Shown here: positions 45,201 to 52,680 of the stretch, piece after piece | Layout: each line of letters begins with the position of its first letter | How positions within the stretch are numbered: position 1 is the stretch's first letter | Source: Spirochaetales bacterium | GTDB taxonomy: Bacteria; Spirochaetota; Spirochaetia; SZUA-6; RPPD01 | DNA length: 64,000 nucleotides | Assembly: GCA_016930675.1 (NCBI GenBank) | Contig: JAFGGG010000043.1 | Location: forward strand, 1 to 64,000 | Direction of reading: 5' to 3' | Notes under the pieces: generated by a model | Database searches by the model: none | What the model was told of the DNA's origin: nothing | The model's input: only the letters and a program-made list of their open reading frames with translations | Translations under genes and position numbers: made by a program

Positions 45201-45334
45201 TAGAACACTTTCAAGAACACCTGACTTCCGAAACCCTGGCACTATCCTGGGATTGGGAAAAACCGGCCGAAACACATGAAATTGAATGCGGTGCTGAAAA
45301 GTGCTATATTGCAATTGAGAAGGCCAAAGAATGA
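42209..45334 (+). CDS. ileS: Isoleucyl-tRNA synthetase (eukaryote-like class)
   Basis: The 1041-aa class I synthetase starts at TTG with GAGGAGG 5-6 nt upstream. The HIGH motif appears as LPHYGH, and the KMSKS loop as KKMSKSERNFTDP. DGPPFATG and WDCHGLPVEYEMEKEL are typical. The editing domain (FIIAWTTTPWTLPSNLALAV) and the C-terminal DUF5915-like extension point to the long IleRS2 type, which includes the eukaryotic enzymes and naturally mupirocin-tolerant bacteria. The usual zinc-binding tail of bacterial IleRS1 is absent. It is followed 7 nt later by a lipoprotein gene. Confidence 0.93.
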   Translation: MYKPVDPKVDFARMEEDILTFWAQHDTFKKSIAQHEGKEEYVFYDGPPFATGLPHYGHFVASTIKDIIPRYQTMKGIKVDRRFGWDCHGLPVEYEMEKELAISGKREIEKYGIAKFNEACRSIVLRYTKEWRTVITRIGRWVDFDNDYKTMDPDYMESIWWVVKELWKRELLYEGYYILPYCPRCSTALSNFELNLGGYNDVQDPAITVRFQLKDQPDTFIIAWTTTPWTLPSNLALAVGEKIDYVKVKDKDVFYILAKDRLSAYYKDPGEYTIVEEFKGEQLAGRSYAPLFPYFKELAEKNAFTVFLGDFVSTEDGTGVVHIAPGFGEDDYNTLKNTDIPTVCPVDAEGNFTEDVSDYAGLFVKHADKRIIKDLKERQKIVKHETYNHSYPHCWRCKSPLIYRAISSWFVNIQKIKQNLLKANEQIYWMPDHLKLGRFGKWLEGARDWAISRNRYWGNPLPIWKCDSCQEKTCLGSRAELEQKSGKKVEDLHKHYIDEITFACNCGGTMRRIPEVLDCWFESGAMPYAQNHYPFEHKKHFEEHFPADFIAEGLDQTRGWFYTLTVLSAALFDRPAFANVIVNGLVLAADGKKMSKSERNFTDPMKVIHDFGADALRLYLMHSAVVKAEDLRFSDDGVKEVLKNIIIPLWNSYSFFVTYANIDNMQPQAAPVNPPNPLDNWILSEAERLVAEVTLQFDQYDLQKAIDPIVDFIDLLNNWYIRRSRRRFWRSENDLDKKQAYETLYAVLMKLILVAAPIIPFITEEIYKNLKTGHMPESVHLCAYPAANSALRNPELDHKMALTRQAVTMGRAIRSLHNLKTRQPLKALHLVTKDKKEKAILSEMQEIIKEELNVKEVIFRENEEELVEFKAKPNYRVLGKTLGKDMKNAADRIARLSTKEIQALQAGETLSLNLGSQSVTLGLDEIIVQREEKQNLKVLNQDSLTVALDPELTTELLEEGIVRDMVRGVQNLRKEMGFNVTDRITLKLYGADSILKAVEHFQEHLTSETLALSWDWEKPAETHEIECGAEKCYIAIEKAKE

Positions 45335-45341
45335 TCGCACT

Positions 45342-46235
45342 ATGAAAATACCAACCCTCTCTATCAGTTTAAGCTTATTATTCGTCGTATTGCTTACCGG
45401 CTGCCCCACGATACCAGTGGATAAAACCTCAGGTGATTGGCTCGGTATTCTACCGCGCGGAAACAGCTTTTATATGTACCTTAACCATAAAACCACAAAT
45501 CCCTTGATAAAAGCAATCTTGAAAAAAGCCGGGCAAGCCTCTTCCGATATAGAAGCAATACTGGATCGGACCGAGAAATCTTATATGAGCGTGCTTTTAA
45601 AACCAAAAGCCGATCCGGAGATCTCGCTGGTCTTGCTGGGGGGTTATCCCAAAGGATACATCCACGGCGCCTTGAAAAAGAATAAAGAATGGCAGCAGAT
45701 TGAGGGCTCATACACCTACTTCAAAAATATAAACACGCCGCTGCAGATCGCCATACCGAAAGCATATATGCTGCTGGTTTCAAATAATAACATCGGCACT
45801 ATGCTCACTCACTATGAGGGAGCAAGAATCTTTCCTTTGGCCGAAGACATAGATTTGGATATCGATACCAGCGACCTCCTGCTTTTTTTCCCTTTGGGAT
45901 TGGAAAACGACATGGCCGATAAGCTTAAAATCGACTGGCGCAAGATCAGCATTCAGGAAATATGGATCACAGGCCACAGTAAAGACACTGGGTTTGTATT
46001 CTCCGCTGTCTTTCTTATTGCCAATGACACGGGTGCCCGTTTATTTTCCACGATTTTTAAATTGACACTTATAAGCCTGCTGCGTGAAATCGATGTGGCA
46101 AGCGCGGGCGAGCGTTTGAAAAACGTGCAGGTTCTTATCGAAGGTACCAAGGTGAAAATTACAAATTTTTACCTGAGCGAAGAAGAATTAACCGGTGTGG
46201 TGGCGGGTATTTTACAAAAAAAAGGCCAAGACTGA
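45342..46235 (+). CDS. Hypothetical lipoprotein following ileS
   Basis: The protein is 297 aa from the ATG at 45342 with a clear lipobox (VVLLTGC); the track start at 45276 lies inside ileS. I do not recognise the family. The body has LPRGNSFYMYLNHK, SVLLKPKADPEISLVLLGGY and paired beta-alpha stretches that recall a duplicated fold. It starts 7 nt after ileS and its TGA overlaps the hisH ATG (TGATG), so ileS, this gene, hisH and hisF are probably one transcript. Confidence 0.65.
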   Translation: MKIPTLSISLSLLFVVLLTGCPTIPVDKTSGDWLGILPRGNSFYMYLNHKTTNPLIKAILKKAGQASSDIEAILDRTEKSYMSVLLKPKADPEISLVLLGGYPKGYIHGALKKNKEWQQIEGSYTYFKNINTPLQIAIPKAYMLLVSNNNIGTMLTHYEGARIFPLAEDIDLDIDTSDLLLFFPLGLENDMADKLKIDWRKISIQEIWITGHSKDTGFVFSAVFLIANDTGARLFSTIFKLTLISLLREIDVASAGERLKNVQVLIEGTKVKITNFYLSEEELTGVVAGILQKKGQD

Positions 46236-46849
46236 TGAGTATCGCGGTAGTCGATTATAATGCCGGAAACTTACGGAGTGTTGAAACAGCCTTAAAACAC
46301 CTCCGCGCCGAGTTCTTCATCACAAGTGATCCTGATAAAATACTTAAGGCCGATAAGCTTATCTTCCCCGGCGTGGGGGAAGCGCGAGCCGCCATGAAAG
46401 TATTGCATGAAACAAATTTAGACCAGGCCATAACCGATTATTATAAAAGCGGCAGACCCTTCTTGGGCATATGTCTGGGCAGTCAAATTATATTGGACAG
46501 CTCTGAAGAAAGCCGAACGGCATGTTTGGGTCTGATTCCCGGTGTTGCCCGGCGTTTTCCCCGGCAGGCAGGTTATAAAGTACCCCATATGGGCTGGAAT
46601 CAGGTGTTACATAACGGCAGTCATTATTTATTTAAAGGAATACCGGACGCCGCATCATTTTATTTTGTGCACTCATATTATCCGGATCCGTATGAGCAGA
46701 AAGCACGGATTACGGATACGGAGTATATGATTAAATTTTGTTCGACGTTAAGCGTTAATAATCTTACCGCGGTCCAGTTTCACCCTGAAAAATCAGGTAA
46801 ATACGGACTAAAACTCTTGCAAAATTTTTTGGCCGCTCGCGGTATTTAA
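46235..46849 (+). CDS. hisH: Imidazole glycerol phosphate synthase, glutaminase subunit
   Basis: The 204-aa class I glutamine amidotransferase supplies ammonia to HisF. The nucleophile is in FLGICLGSQ, the His-Glu pair in VQFHPEKSG. DYNAGNLRSVETAL and FPGVGEARAAM are HisH signatures and FYFVHSYYPDPY is the conserved late block. It lies 18 nt before hisF. No other histidine gene is in the window, so a separate role in glycan amidation (HisH2 type) cannot be excluded. Confidence 0.9.
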   Translation: MSIAVVDYNAGNLRSVETALKHLRAEFFITSDPDKILKADKLIFPGVGEARAAMKVLHETNLDQAITDYYKSGRPFLGICLGSQIILDSSEESRTACLGLIPGVARRFPRQAGYKVPHMGWNQVLHNGSHYLFKGIPDAASFYFVHSYYPDPYEQKARITDTEYMIKFCSTLSVNNLTAVQFHPEKSGKYGLKLLQNFLAARGI

Positions 46850-46867
46850 TTCTACAGGACCATACAG

Positions 46868-47638
46868 ATGTTAGAGAAACGAATTATAATTTGCCTGGAT
46901 GTACGAAACGGACGCACTACCAAAGGAATAAAATTTAAGGAAAATATTGACATTGGTGATCCTGTGGAAATGGCCCGCTTCTATTATGAACAAGGTGTTG
47001 ACGAGCTTGTGTTCTACGACATTACAGCCTCTGCGGAAAAACGCAAAATTATGATTGATGTGGTTGCCCGGGTTGCGGAAAATATCTTCATCCCGTTCTC
47101 CGTGGGAGGCGGCATCGGATCAATTTCCGAAATGCGGAAGGTTCTGCTGGCAGGAGCGGAAAAAGTGAGTGTTAATTCACAGGCCGTGCGCAATCCGTCT
47201 CTTATTGAAGAGGGAGCTTCGCTTTTCGGGCAGCAGTGCATCGTACTGGGTATGGATGTACTACAGGACGACTCAATGCCGTCAAACTACCGGGTTGTAA
47301 TCGACGGCGGGAGAATCCCAACCGAATTGGACGCCCTGGCTTGGGCAAAACAGGCTGAAAACCTGGGCGCAGGAGAAATCGTCCTCAATTCCATAGACGC
47401 GGACGGCACACAGGAAGGTTACGAGCTTACTGTTACCAGGCTTCTTACGGAGCAGGTGGGGATTCCGGTCGTGGCTTCCGGGGGAGCGGGAAAAATCGAA
47501 CACATCCTCGATGTATTTACAAAAGCACATGCCGATGCGGCGCTTATCGCATCCATGGTGCATTTTGGCACATTTACGCTTGCGCAAATTAAATCATTTC
47601 TGCATAAAAATCAGATACCGGTGCGCTTGGATTTCTAA
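46868..47638 (+). CDS. hisF: Imidazole glycerol phosphate synthase, cyclase subunit
   Basis: The 256-aa (beta-alpha)8 barrel opens KRIIICLDV with the first catalytic aspartate and has [12 protein letters not shown] with the second. The phosphate sites are FSVGGGIGS and [12 protein letters not shown], and the flexible loop [14 protein letters not shown] is present. With HisH it makes imidazole glycerol phosphate and AICAR, linking histidine and purine synthesis. Wording is close to canonical HisF rather than the divergent LPS-type copies. A 123-nt repeat starts 41 nt after the stop. Confidence 0.9.
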   Translation: MLEKRIIICLDVRNGRTTKGIKFKENIDIGDPVEMARFYYEQGVDELVFYDITASAEKRKIMIDVVARVAENIFIPFSVGGGIGSISEMRKVLLAGAEKVSVNSQAVRNPSLIEEGASLFGQQCIVLGMDVLQDDSMPSNYRVVIDGGRIPTELDALAWAKQAENLGAGEIVLNSIDADGTQEGYELTVTRLLTEQVGIPVVASGGAGKIEHILDVFTKAHADAALIASMVHFGTFTLAQIKSFLHKNQIPVRLDF

Positions 47639-47679
47639 AATCTCTCACGGGGCACACAGAGATATCTATTCTATAAATT

Positions 47680-47801
47680 GAGCTTCTTGCAAAAATGTTA
47701 TTTTTGCAAGAAGCTCCTAAAATGGAAATTGCTAAATTAATATGGTATAAAGAATTAGTATTTTACTAACTTAATACCTTTTGAGTTTTGCAATTTCCTC
47801 A
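47680..47801 (+). repeat. 123-nt dispersed repeat, copy 2
   Basis: It is same-orientation and colinear with the copy at 18069-18191. It begins GAGCTTCTTGCAAAAAT, keeps the TTTTTGCAAGAA inverted arm and ends GTTTTGCAATTTCCTCA. In this copy the pair GGAAATTGC/GCAATTTCC is perfect, whereas copy 1 has drifted. No target-site duplication was evident. Confidence 0.85.
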
Positions 47802-47835
47802 ATTGATAATGCTTTTCGTCTGTCACTAGATTTGG

Positions 47836-47982
47836 TTATGTGCCCGTGTAATAAAAATGATACACGCAATCCGGGCCCACAAGTTTACGCGCGGTTTCCA
47901 AAGGGAGTTTGATCTTTCCTTTAAGCAGCAATCTGCGGTATAAGTATTTAATGCGCATTATTTCAGCTGTCTCTGGTTTCAT
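47836..47982 (-). CDS. Possible 48-aa basic protein
   Basis: An ATG at 47982 on the minus strand gives 48 codons ending in TAA: MKPETAEIMRIKYLYRRLLL, then KGKIKLPLETARKLVGPDC. The composition is protein-like (amphipathic basic helix) and richer in GC than its surroundings, but the ribosome site is weak (AAGAAAAC). It may be a small gene or the remnant of a larger one adjoining the repeat. Confidence 0.3.
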   Translation of the reverse strand: MKPETAEIMRIKYLYRRLLLKGKIKLPLETARKLVGPDCVYHFYYTGT

Positions 47983-48183
47983 GTTTTCTTACATCTAATA
48001 TAACAATTTTTCCGGATAGATACACTTAAGATTTCACAGCAATGCGTTTTTGCTTGAAATTCTCTCTTCAATAATATAAACTCATAAATGTAAATTCATA
48101 TGCAGTATTTATGTTTCATGAGAAAGTTTACGTGCTGTCTTTTTGCACGGCATTTAATTGTTTAACCGGTAGAAGGATTAAAA

Positions 48184-49674
48184 ATGGAGCTGCTCGCAGC
48201 GGATATAAAAAAAATCCAAAGATCAATTCAGAGTTCCGTGCCTCTCTCAATAAAATTGCACTCGATCCCTCATGAGACGGAAATTTATATTGAAGGACTC
48301 CTGGAAGCCTTTCTCAACGAACTGGGACATGAAAATCTAAAGGACAGAATTTCCTATTGTCTGCGTGAAATTGCTTTAAACGCGCAAAAAGCCAATATCA
48401 AACGGGTTTACTTTTTAGAAAGAGATCTGGATATCAATAACAAAAAAGATTACGGTGAAGGCATGAAGCATTTCAAAGATGATACTTCCAACAATATTGA
48501 CTACTATCTCAAACAGTTGAAACAGCACAGCTATTATGTAAAAATCATATTTCACACCAAAGAAAACAATTTTTATATCAGCGTCAGAAATAATGTGGAA
48601 ATAACGAAAACCGAACAGATCAGGGTCTTTGATCGTATCGCCCGCGCCCGCGCCTTTAACTCGGTCGAAGAGGCACCCGCCACCCTGGTTGATGATATCG
48701 AAGGCGCGGGTCTTGGTATTATCATCATTGTGCTCATGCTGAAACGAATCGGTTTGGATGAGGATTCTTTCGACCTTGATTTCTTAGACGGTGAAACCGT
48801 AGCCACCATTACCATACCCTTTTCTGAAGTACATATGGAAAAAATTGACAGTTTAATTAAGGAAATCACCAAAGAAGTGGATGCGCTCCCCCAATTTCCC
48901 GAGAACATAGTACATTTGCAAAAACTCATTTCGGATCCGGACACTGAAATATCCGATATTGCCCGCCAAATCAGCACGGATCCGTCTTTAACCGCGGATC
49001 TTTTAAAACTGGTGAATTCCGCCCAGTTTATGCTTCCAAAAAAAGTAGATAACATCGTGGAAGCCGTAAAACTGGTGGGCTTGCGAACCTTAAAAAATCT
49101 GCTTTATTCTTACGGAACACAAAAGATTTTCTTTAAGCGCTTTTCCGAAATAAAATGGCTCTGGGATCATTCCTACCGCACGGCCTTTTATGCTTACACC
49201 CTTGCCAAGAGTTTCAAGCGTAAAAAGGATATCCTGGATGACGCCTATGTGGGCGGCATTCTTCATGATTTGGGTCAGATAATTTTTGCCTCCATCCACC
49301 CTCAGCTTCTGGATAAAATTAAAAGGTTTTGCATGGCCAAGAATATTCCCCCCAGCATGTTGGAAAATCTTTCCAGCGGCATGAATCACGCCGAAGTCGG
49401 AGCACTTATTGCGGAAAAATGGAACTTCCCCCAACAGCTGATCCAGGCCATCCGCTTTCACCACGAGCCGAACCAGGCGGATGCTCCTTTCCGTGATATT
49501 GTAAATACCGTATATATGGCGAACGCCTTTGCCAATGTTCAAGAGGAAAAATTAAATTACGAACAGATCGACTCTTCAGCCCTTAATGATTTCGGGATAA
49601 AAGACGAAGAACACTTTACCTCAATTCTTACAAGATTATCAAAAGCATTTGAAGATAATATAGCCAAATATTAA
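48184..49674 (+). CDS. ATPase-like/HDOD fusion protein
   Basis: The 496-aa protein has two parts. Residues about 1-220 resemble a GHKL/HATPase domain: the N box-like LREIALNAQKANIKRVYF, a region VRNNVEITKTEQIRVFDRIA, and GAGLGIIIIVLMLKRIG standing for the G box. Residues about 225-480 form an HDOD domain: LPQFPENIVHLQKLISDPDT, STDPSLTADLLKLVNSAQFM, VEAVKLVGLRTLKNLL, GGILHDLGQIIF and IRFHHEPNQAD. HDOD domains are HD-related but usually non-catalytic and act in signalling. I recall this architecture from spirochaetes. The ligand and partner are unknown. The start has AAGGA upstream. Confidence 0.75.
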   Translation: MELLAADIKKIQRSIQSSVPLSIKLHSIPHETEIYIEGLLEAFLNELGHENLKDRISYCLREIALNAQKANIKRVYFLERDLDINNKKDYGEGMKHFKDDTSNNIDYYLKQLKQHSYYVKIIFHTKENNFYISVRNNVEITKTEQIRVFDRIARARAFNSVEEAPATLVDDIEGAGLGIIIIVLMLKRIGLDEDSFDLDFLDGETVATITIPFSEVHMEKIDSLIKEITKEVDALPQFPENIVHLQKLISDPDTEISDIARQISTDPSLTADLLKLVNSAQFMLPKKVDNIVEAVKLVGLRTLKNLLYSYGTQKIFFKRFSEIKWLWDHSYRTAFYAYTLAKSFKRKKDILDDAYVGGILHDLGQIIFASIHPQLLDKIKRFCMAKNIPPSMLENLSSGMNHAEVGALIAEKWNFPQQLIQAIRFHHEPNQADAPFRDIVNTVYMANAFANVQEEKLNYEQIDSSALNDFGIKDEEHFTSILTRLSKAFEDNIAKY

Positions 49675-49781
49675 ATACCCGTTTCCGATCATTTCGCACA
49701 ACAGTCGCTGCACAATGTATAGAAGTACTTGTCTTTTTTAGTACTATATATTATATTTTATATATAGTATGGAGGTTATAA

Positions 49782-50009
49782 ATGAGTGTTAATATTTATA
49801 CAACGCCAACGTGCAGTTTTTGTAATCTGGCAAAATCTTATTTCCGACAAAAAAATATTTCGTTTACAGAGTATGATGTATCCAAAGACATGAACAAAGC
49901 CCAGGAGATGGTAAACAAGTCGGGCCAGATGGGTGTTCCGGTTATAGAAATAAACGGCAGGATTATTGTAGGCTTTGACAAGAACCAGATTGAGAGGAAT
50001 CTTAACTAG
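49782..50009 (+). CDS. Glutaredoxin-like (YruB/NrdH type) protein
   Basis: The 75-aa thioredoxin-fold protein carries the redox pair in TTPTCSFCNLAKSYF, then YDVSKDMNKAQEMV, the cis-proline in GQMGVPVIEINGR and GFDKNQIERNL. It belongs to the small glutaredoxin-like family that includes selenoprotein members; here the active site is plain cysteine (CSFC). GGAGG lies before the ATG. It is convergent with the acyltransferase gene. Confidence 0.85.
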   Translation: MSVNIYTTPTCSFCNLAKSYFRQKNISFTEYDVSKDMNKAQEMVNKSGQMGVPVIEINGRIIVGFDKNQIERNLN

Positions 50010-50040
50010 ACAATCATCATGGGTAAAACCAACCACGTTT

Positions 50041-50946
50041 TTAGATGGCTTTTCTACCGGCCTGTTTTAAAACCTGAACTCTTTCGAATTCGGCGTTTTT
50101 GTGTAATGCATCCAATTCTTTAATGATATCGTCAACAACATGTTGTTTTGAGTTTTCAATGAGTTTTGCATGTTTCAAAGATTGAGTCCGGAATTCTTTG
50201 CAGTTAAATACCTTGCTCACCGTGTACATCACAACATCTCTGGTTACGAAATCCTCATCCATTTTATTACTTGGGTTTAAGCGCAATGTATTACCGTTTA
50301 TTGCCACACAAACCATATAATTGAAGGTTTTAAGATATGAATATACCGCTTTAAGACCTTTACCGGTAGACTCATCCCAAGGCCTGAAGCGGGTTCCGGT
50401 CGGAAAAACAAGAATAATTCGTTTATTGTGCTTCAGGTGGGTAATGGCGTGCAGGGCGGCCCGGTTGATTTTAATCTGCTTTATTTTTTCTTCCAACTTT
50501 TTTTTGGTATCCTCAGTATTTTTTGCCGTACTCGAGGGGTAAATAACAACTCTGGTATAAGCCTCTGTAAAAGAGCGTACAAAGTCATTTTCTTCATTAA
50601 GTTTCATCCCCGCAATAGAGACAATCGACTGGCTGACCTTCTCACCTATTTCACCGTGTCTTTCCAAAAGCTCATAAAAATTGGGGATATCAAAGTTGCT
50701 AAAATGCTGCATGAATAATATGCATGATTTACCTGTCTGAGCCAGCTCGTATAATTCAAGTAAATTCTCAAATCCGTTGATCCTGCTTCCGGGCAGCATC
50801 AGTTCGCTTACCACCTGGCTTATCAAAGGTTTATTAGTGGCCAGACCTTCCTGGTAGACATTGTCTTCGGTAATAACCTTATCGATCGATGAGTTTTTTA
50901 TAAGTTTCTTTCTTACTTCTTTGTAAGCATCATTTATTGGTATCAT
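50041..50946 (-). CDS. PlsC-like glycerophosphate acyltransferase
   Basis: The protein is about 301 aa from the ATG at 50946 (a TTG 9 nt upstream is the track start; neither has a good ribosome site). The acyltransferase motifs are present: FMQHFSNFD is HX4D, and LVFPTGTRFRPWDES replaces the usual FPEGTRS. This suggests transfer of an acyl chain to glycerol phosphate or lysophosphatidate at the inner membrane, but there is no predicted membrane helix. Similar proteins occur in spirochaetes. No phospholipid gene is next to it. Confidence 0.75.
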   Translation of the reverse strand: MIPINDAYKEVRKKLIKNSSIDKVITEDNVYQEGLATNKPLISQVVSELMLPGSRINGFENLLELYELAQTGKSCILFMQHFSNFDIPNFYELLERHGEIGEKVSQSIVSIAGMKLNEENDFVRSFTEAYTRVVIYPSSTAKNTEDTKKKLEEKIKQIKINRAALHAITHLKHNKRIILVFPTGTRFRPWDESTGKGLKAVYSYLKTFNYMVCVAINGNTLRLNPSNKMDEDFVTRDVVMYTVSKVFNCKEFRTQSLKHAKLIENSKQHVVDDIIKELDALHKNAEFERVQVLKQAGRKAI

Positions 50947-51021
50947 GACATTCAAGAGCCATTCTAATTTGTTTTTTTTATTATTGTCAAGAGTTTTTAG
51001 AGAAATAGGTTGAAGCGATAT

Positions 51022-52449
51022 TTATTCCTGCTTAAGCACTGTTTCGGGGCTGCTTTGCGCCTGGGTCTCAGCCGGCTTTTGAGTTACCTTGACCTCACTA
51101 ATCTTTTCTCTGAGCTCATCCGAAAGCTGTTTATTTTTTTCCGACACAATCTGCAGTAAATCAAAGGCCTTTTGGATTTCATAACTGCCGCTGAGCTGCT
51201 CATGCGCTGCCTGAATAATCTCTTGGGCTTCGTTGTCAACTCTCTTTATTATATCCAGCACCCTCACACTTCCTTCGGACTCTTCGCCTGTATCCGTTTT
51301 TATCAAACTGGAAAGCTCCACCAGATGAGTAATGGAAGTAAGGATCTCCTGCGCTCCGGCCCGCTGTTCACTCATTGCATTGGCAATCTCTACAATTATT
51401 TTTACTGTCTTATCGATATCCTCCAAAATCTGACTAAAAGCTTTTCCCGTCTCCTCGGAAAGTTTGGTTCCGTGCTCTATTTTCTCAAGAGTCTCCTGCA
51501 CATTTTTCTTGATACTTTTTGCTTCCTGTCCCGAATCCGATGCAAGTTTACGGATTTCTTCGGCCACAACCGCGAAACCTTTGCCCGCCTCTCCGGCATG
51601 AGCAGCCTCAATGGCGGCATTCATGGAAAGGAGATTGGTCGTGGCTGCCAAACGGGTGATGCCGCCGATCCCCTCCGCTATTTTTTTGGAAGTGTCGGAA
51701 ATATCCTGCATCGACTGCATCATGGTTTTTATATGTGTTTCTCCCTGACTGGCGATCTGTTCCAGAGTCTGCCCGATTTCTTTTGCGTTTTCCGCGCTCT
51801 TGCTCACGGAATTAATGGAACTCACCATTTGTTCTATGCTGGCCGAGCTCTGCGCTACCGCGCTTGACTGGCTTTCGATATTCTGTTTTATCTTTTCAGT
51901 GGTTTCGTTCATCTTGTTGACTTCTTTAACCGTCTCTTCGATTGCTCCTTTTTGCCTTTCCAAACTCTTGTTGACACTCTCAATTGTGGCAATCATTTCA
52001 CGGGTCGCCACTCCCGTCTCCGATACGGCGGATACCAGGTCCACATTTATCGCTTCAATCGATTGCAGCATCTTTTTCACACCGGAAAAAACAGTATCCA
52101 GTTCAGAGACCATGGTGTTCAGCGCGTTTCCGATCTCGCCTATTTCTTCGTCAGCTGCAAACGTGGAACGTATGGAAAAATCTTTTTCCTTGATATGGTT
52201 AATAATGTTCATGATACCGCTCAGGGGACTGCTCATTCTTCTAAGGAGAATTACCACACCGATTCCCAAAGCGATTAATAGTATCCCGCTAATAATAAAC
52301 AAAATCTTCAATGTGCCGACCACAGGGCCTTGAACGTCAAGCCCGAATAGATTTATCAATCCGAATCCGAATGTGCTTAAAATGAGTATCCCGCAAATGC
52401 TGAAAAATAGAATGCCGTATTTCTGAAAATTTGTGCTTTTTTTATCCAT
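51022..52449 (-). CDS. Methyl-accepting chemotaxis protein with minimal periplasmic loop
   Basis: The 475-aa receptor has two TM helices (about 10-32 and 47-70) separated by only about 15 residues, so it lacks a periplasmic sensor. A HAMP domain ([20 protein letters not shown]) and a long coiled-coil signalling domain follow, with the conserved hairpin tip [20 protein letters not shown] and [19 protein letters not shown]. It probably senses through the membrane, cytoplasm or a partner. The C-terminal tail ([16 protein letters not shown]) has no CheR/CheB tethering pentapeptide. No che gene is adjacent. Confidence 0.88.
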   Translation of the reverse strand: MDKKSTNFQKYGILFFSICGILILSTFGFGLINLFGLDVQGPVVGTLKILFIISGILLIALGIGVVILLRRMSSPLSGIMNIINHIKEKDFSIRSTFAADEEIGEIGNALNTMVSELDTVFSGVKKMLQSIEAINVDLVSAVSETGVATREMIATIESVNKSLERQKGAIEETVKEVNKMNETTEKIKQNIESQSSAVAQSSASIEQMVSSINSVSKSAENAKEIGQTLEQIASQGETHIKTMMQSMQDISDTSKKIAEGIGGITRLAATTNLLSMNAAIEAAHAGEAGKGFAVVAEEIRKLASDSGQEAKSIKKNVQETLEKIEHGTKLSEETGKAFSQILEDIDKTVKIIVEIANAMSEQRAGAQEILTSITHLVELSSLIKTDTGEESEGSVRVLDIIKRVDNEAQEIIQAAHEQLSGSYEIQKAFDLLQIVSEKNKQLSDELREKISEVKVTQKPAETQAQSSPETVLKQE

Positions 52450-52644
52450 TACATACCTCGTTACTATACGCTCTTAATAGCTTAACTGTTTACTATATTA
52501 ACTCTATAATTTTTCGTACCAATTGTCAAAAAAAGTTTATTTTTTTTGTACACATTGCCGTCACCATACCACCGCCCAAGCAGGCGCCCTCAGCGGATGG
52601 GTACGGCGCTTAACCTCTTCACAATTAATAATCCCCCGCCGCTG

Positions 52645-52673
52645 TTGCAAAAATAGGCAATTTTGATTATAAA
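52645..52673 (+). promoter_or_regulatory. Promoter placed for a leaderless pepF mRNA
   Basis: TTGCAA (52645-52650), a 17-nt spacer and TATAAA (52668-52673) end 7 nt before the ATG at 52681. No Shine-Dalgarno is visible. The arrangement matches that at 26088. Confidence 0.5.
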
Positions 52674-52680
52674 TCTTAAC

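Larger units (their letters stand above)
47639..48183. other. Gene-poor region with repeat copy 2 and a small minus-strand ORF
   Basis: It holds the second 123-nt repeat (47680-47801), a 48-codon ORF on the minus strand and an AT-rich stretch leading to the HDOD gene. AAGGA lies just before the HDOD ATG. No strong promoter boxes were found by eye. Confidence 0.6.

Noticed and set aside
49782-50009. Selenoprotein glutaredoxin
   Set aside because: The family includes selenoproteins but the active site here is CSFC with ordinary cysteine codons and no in-frame TGA.
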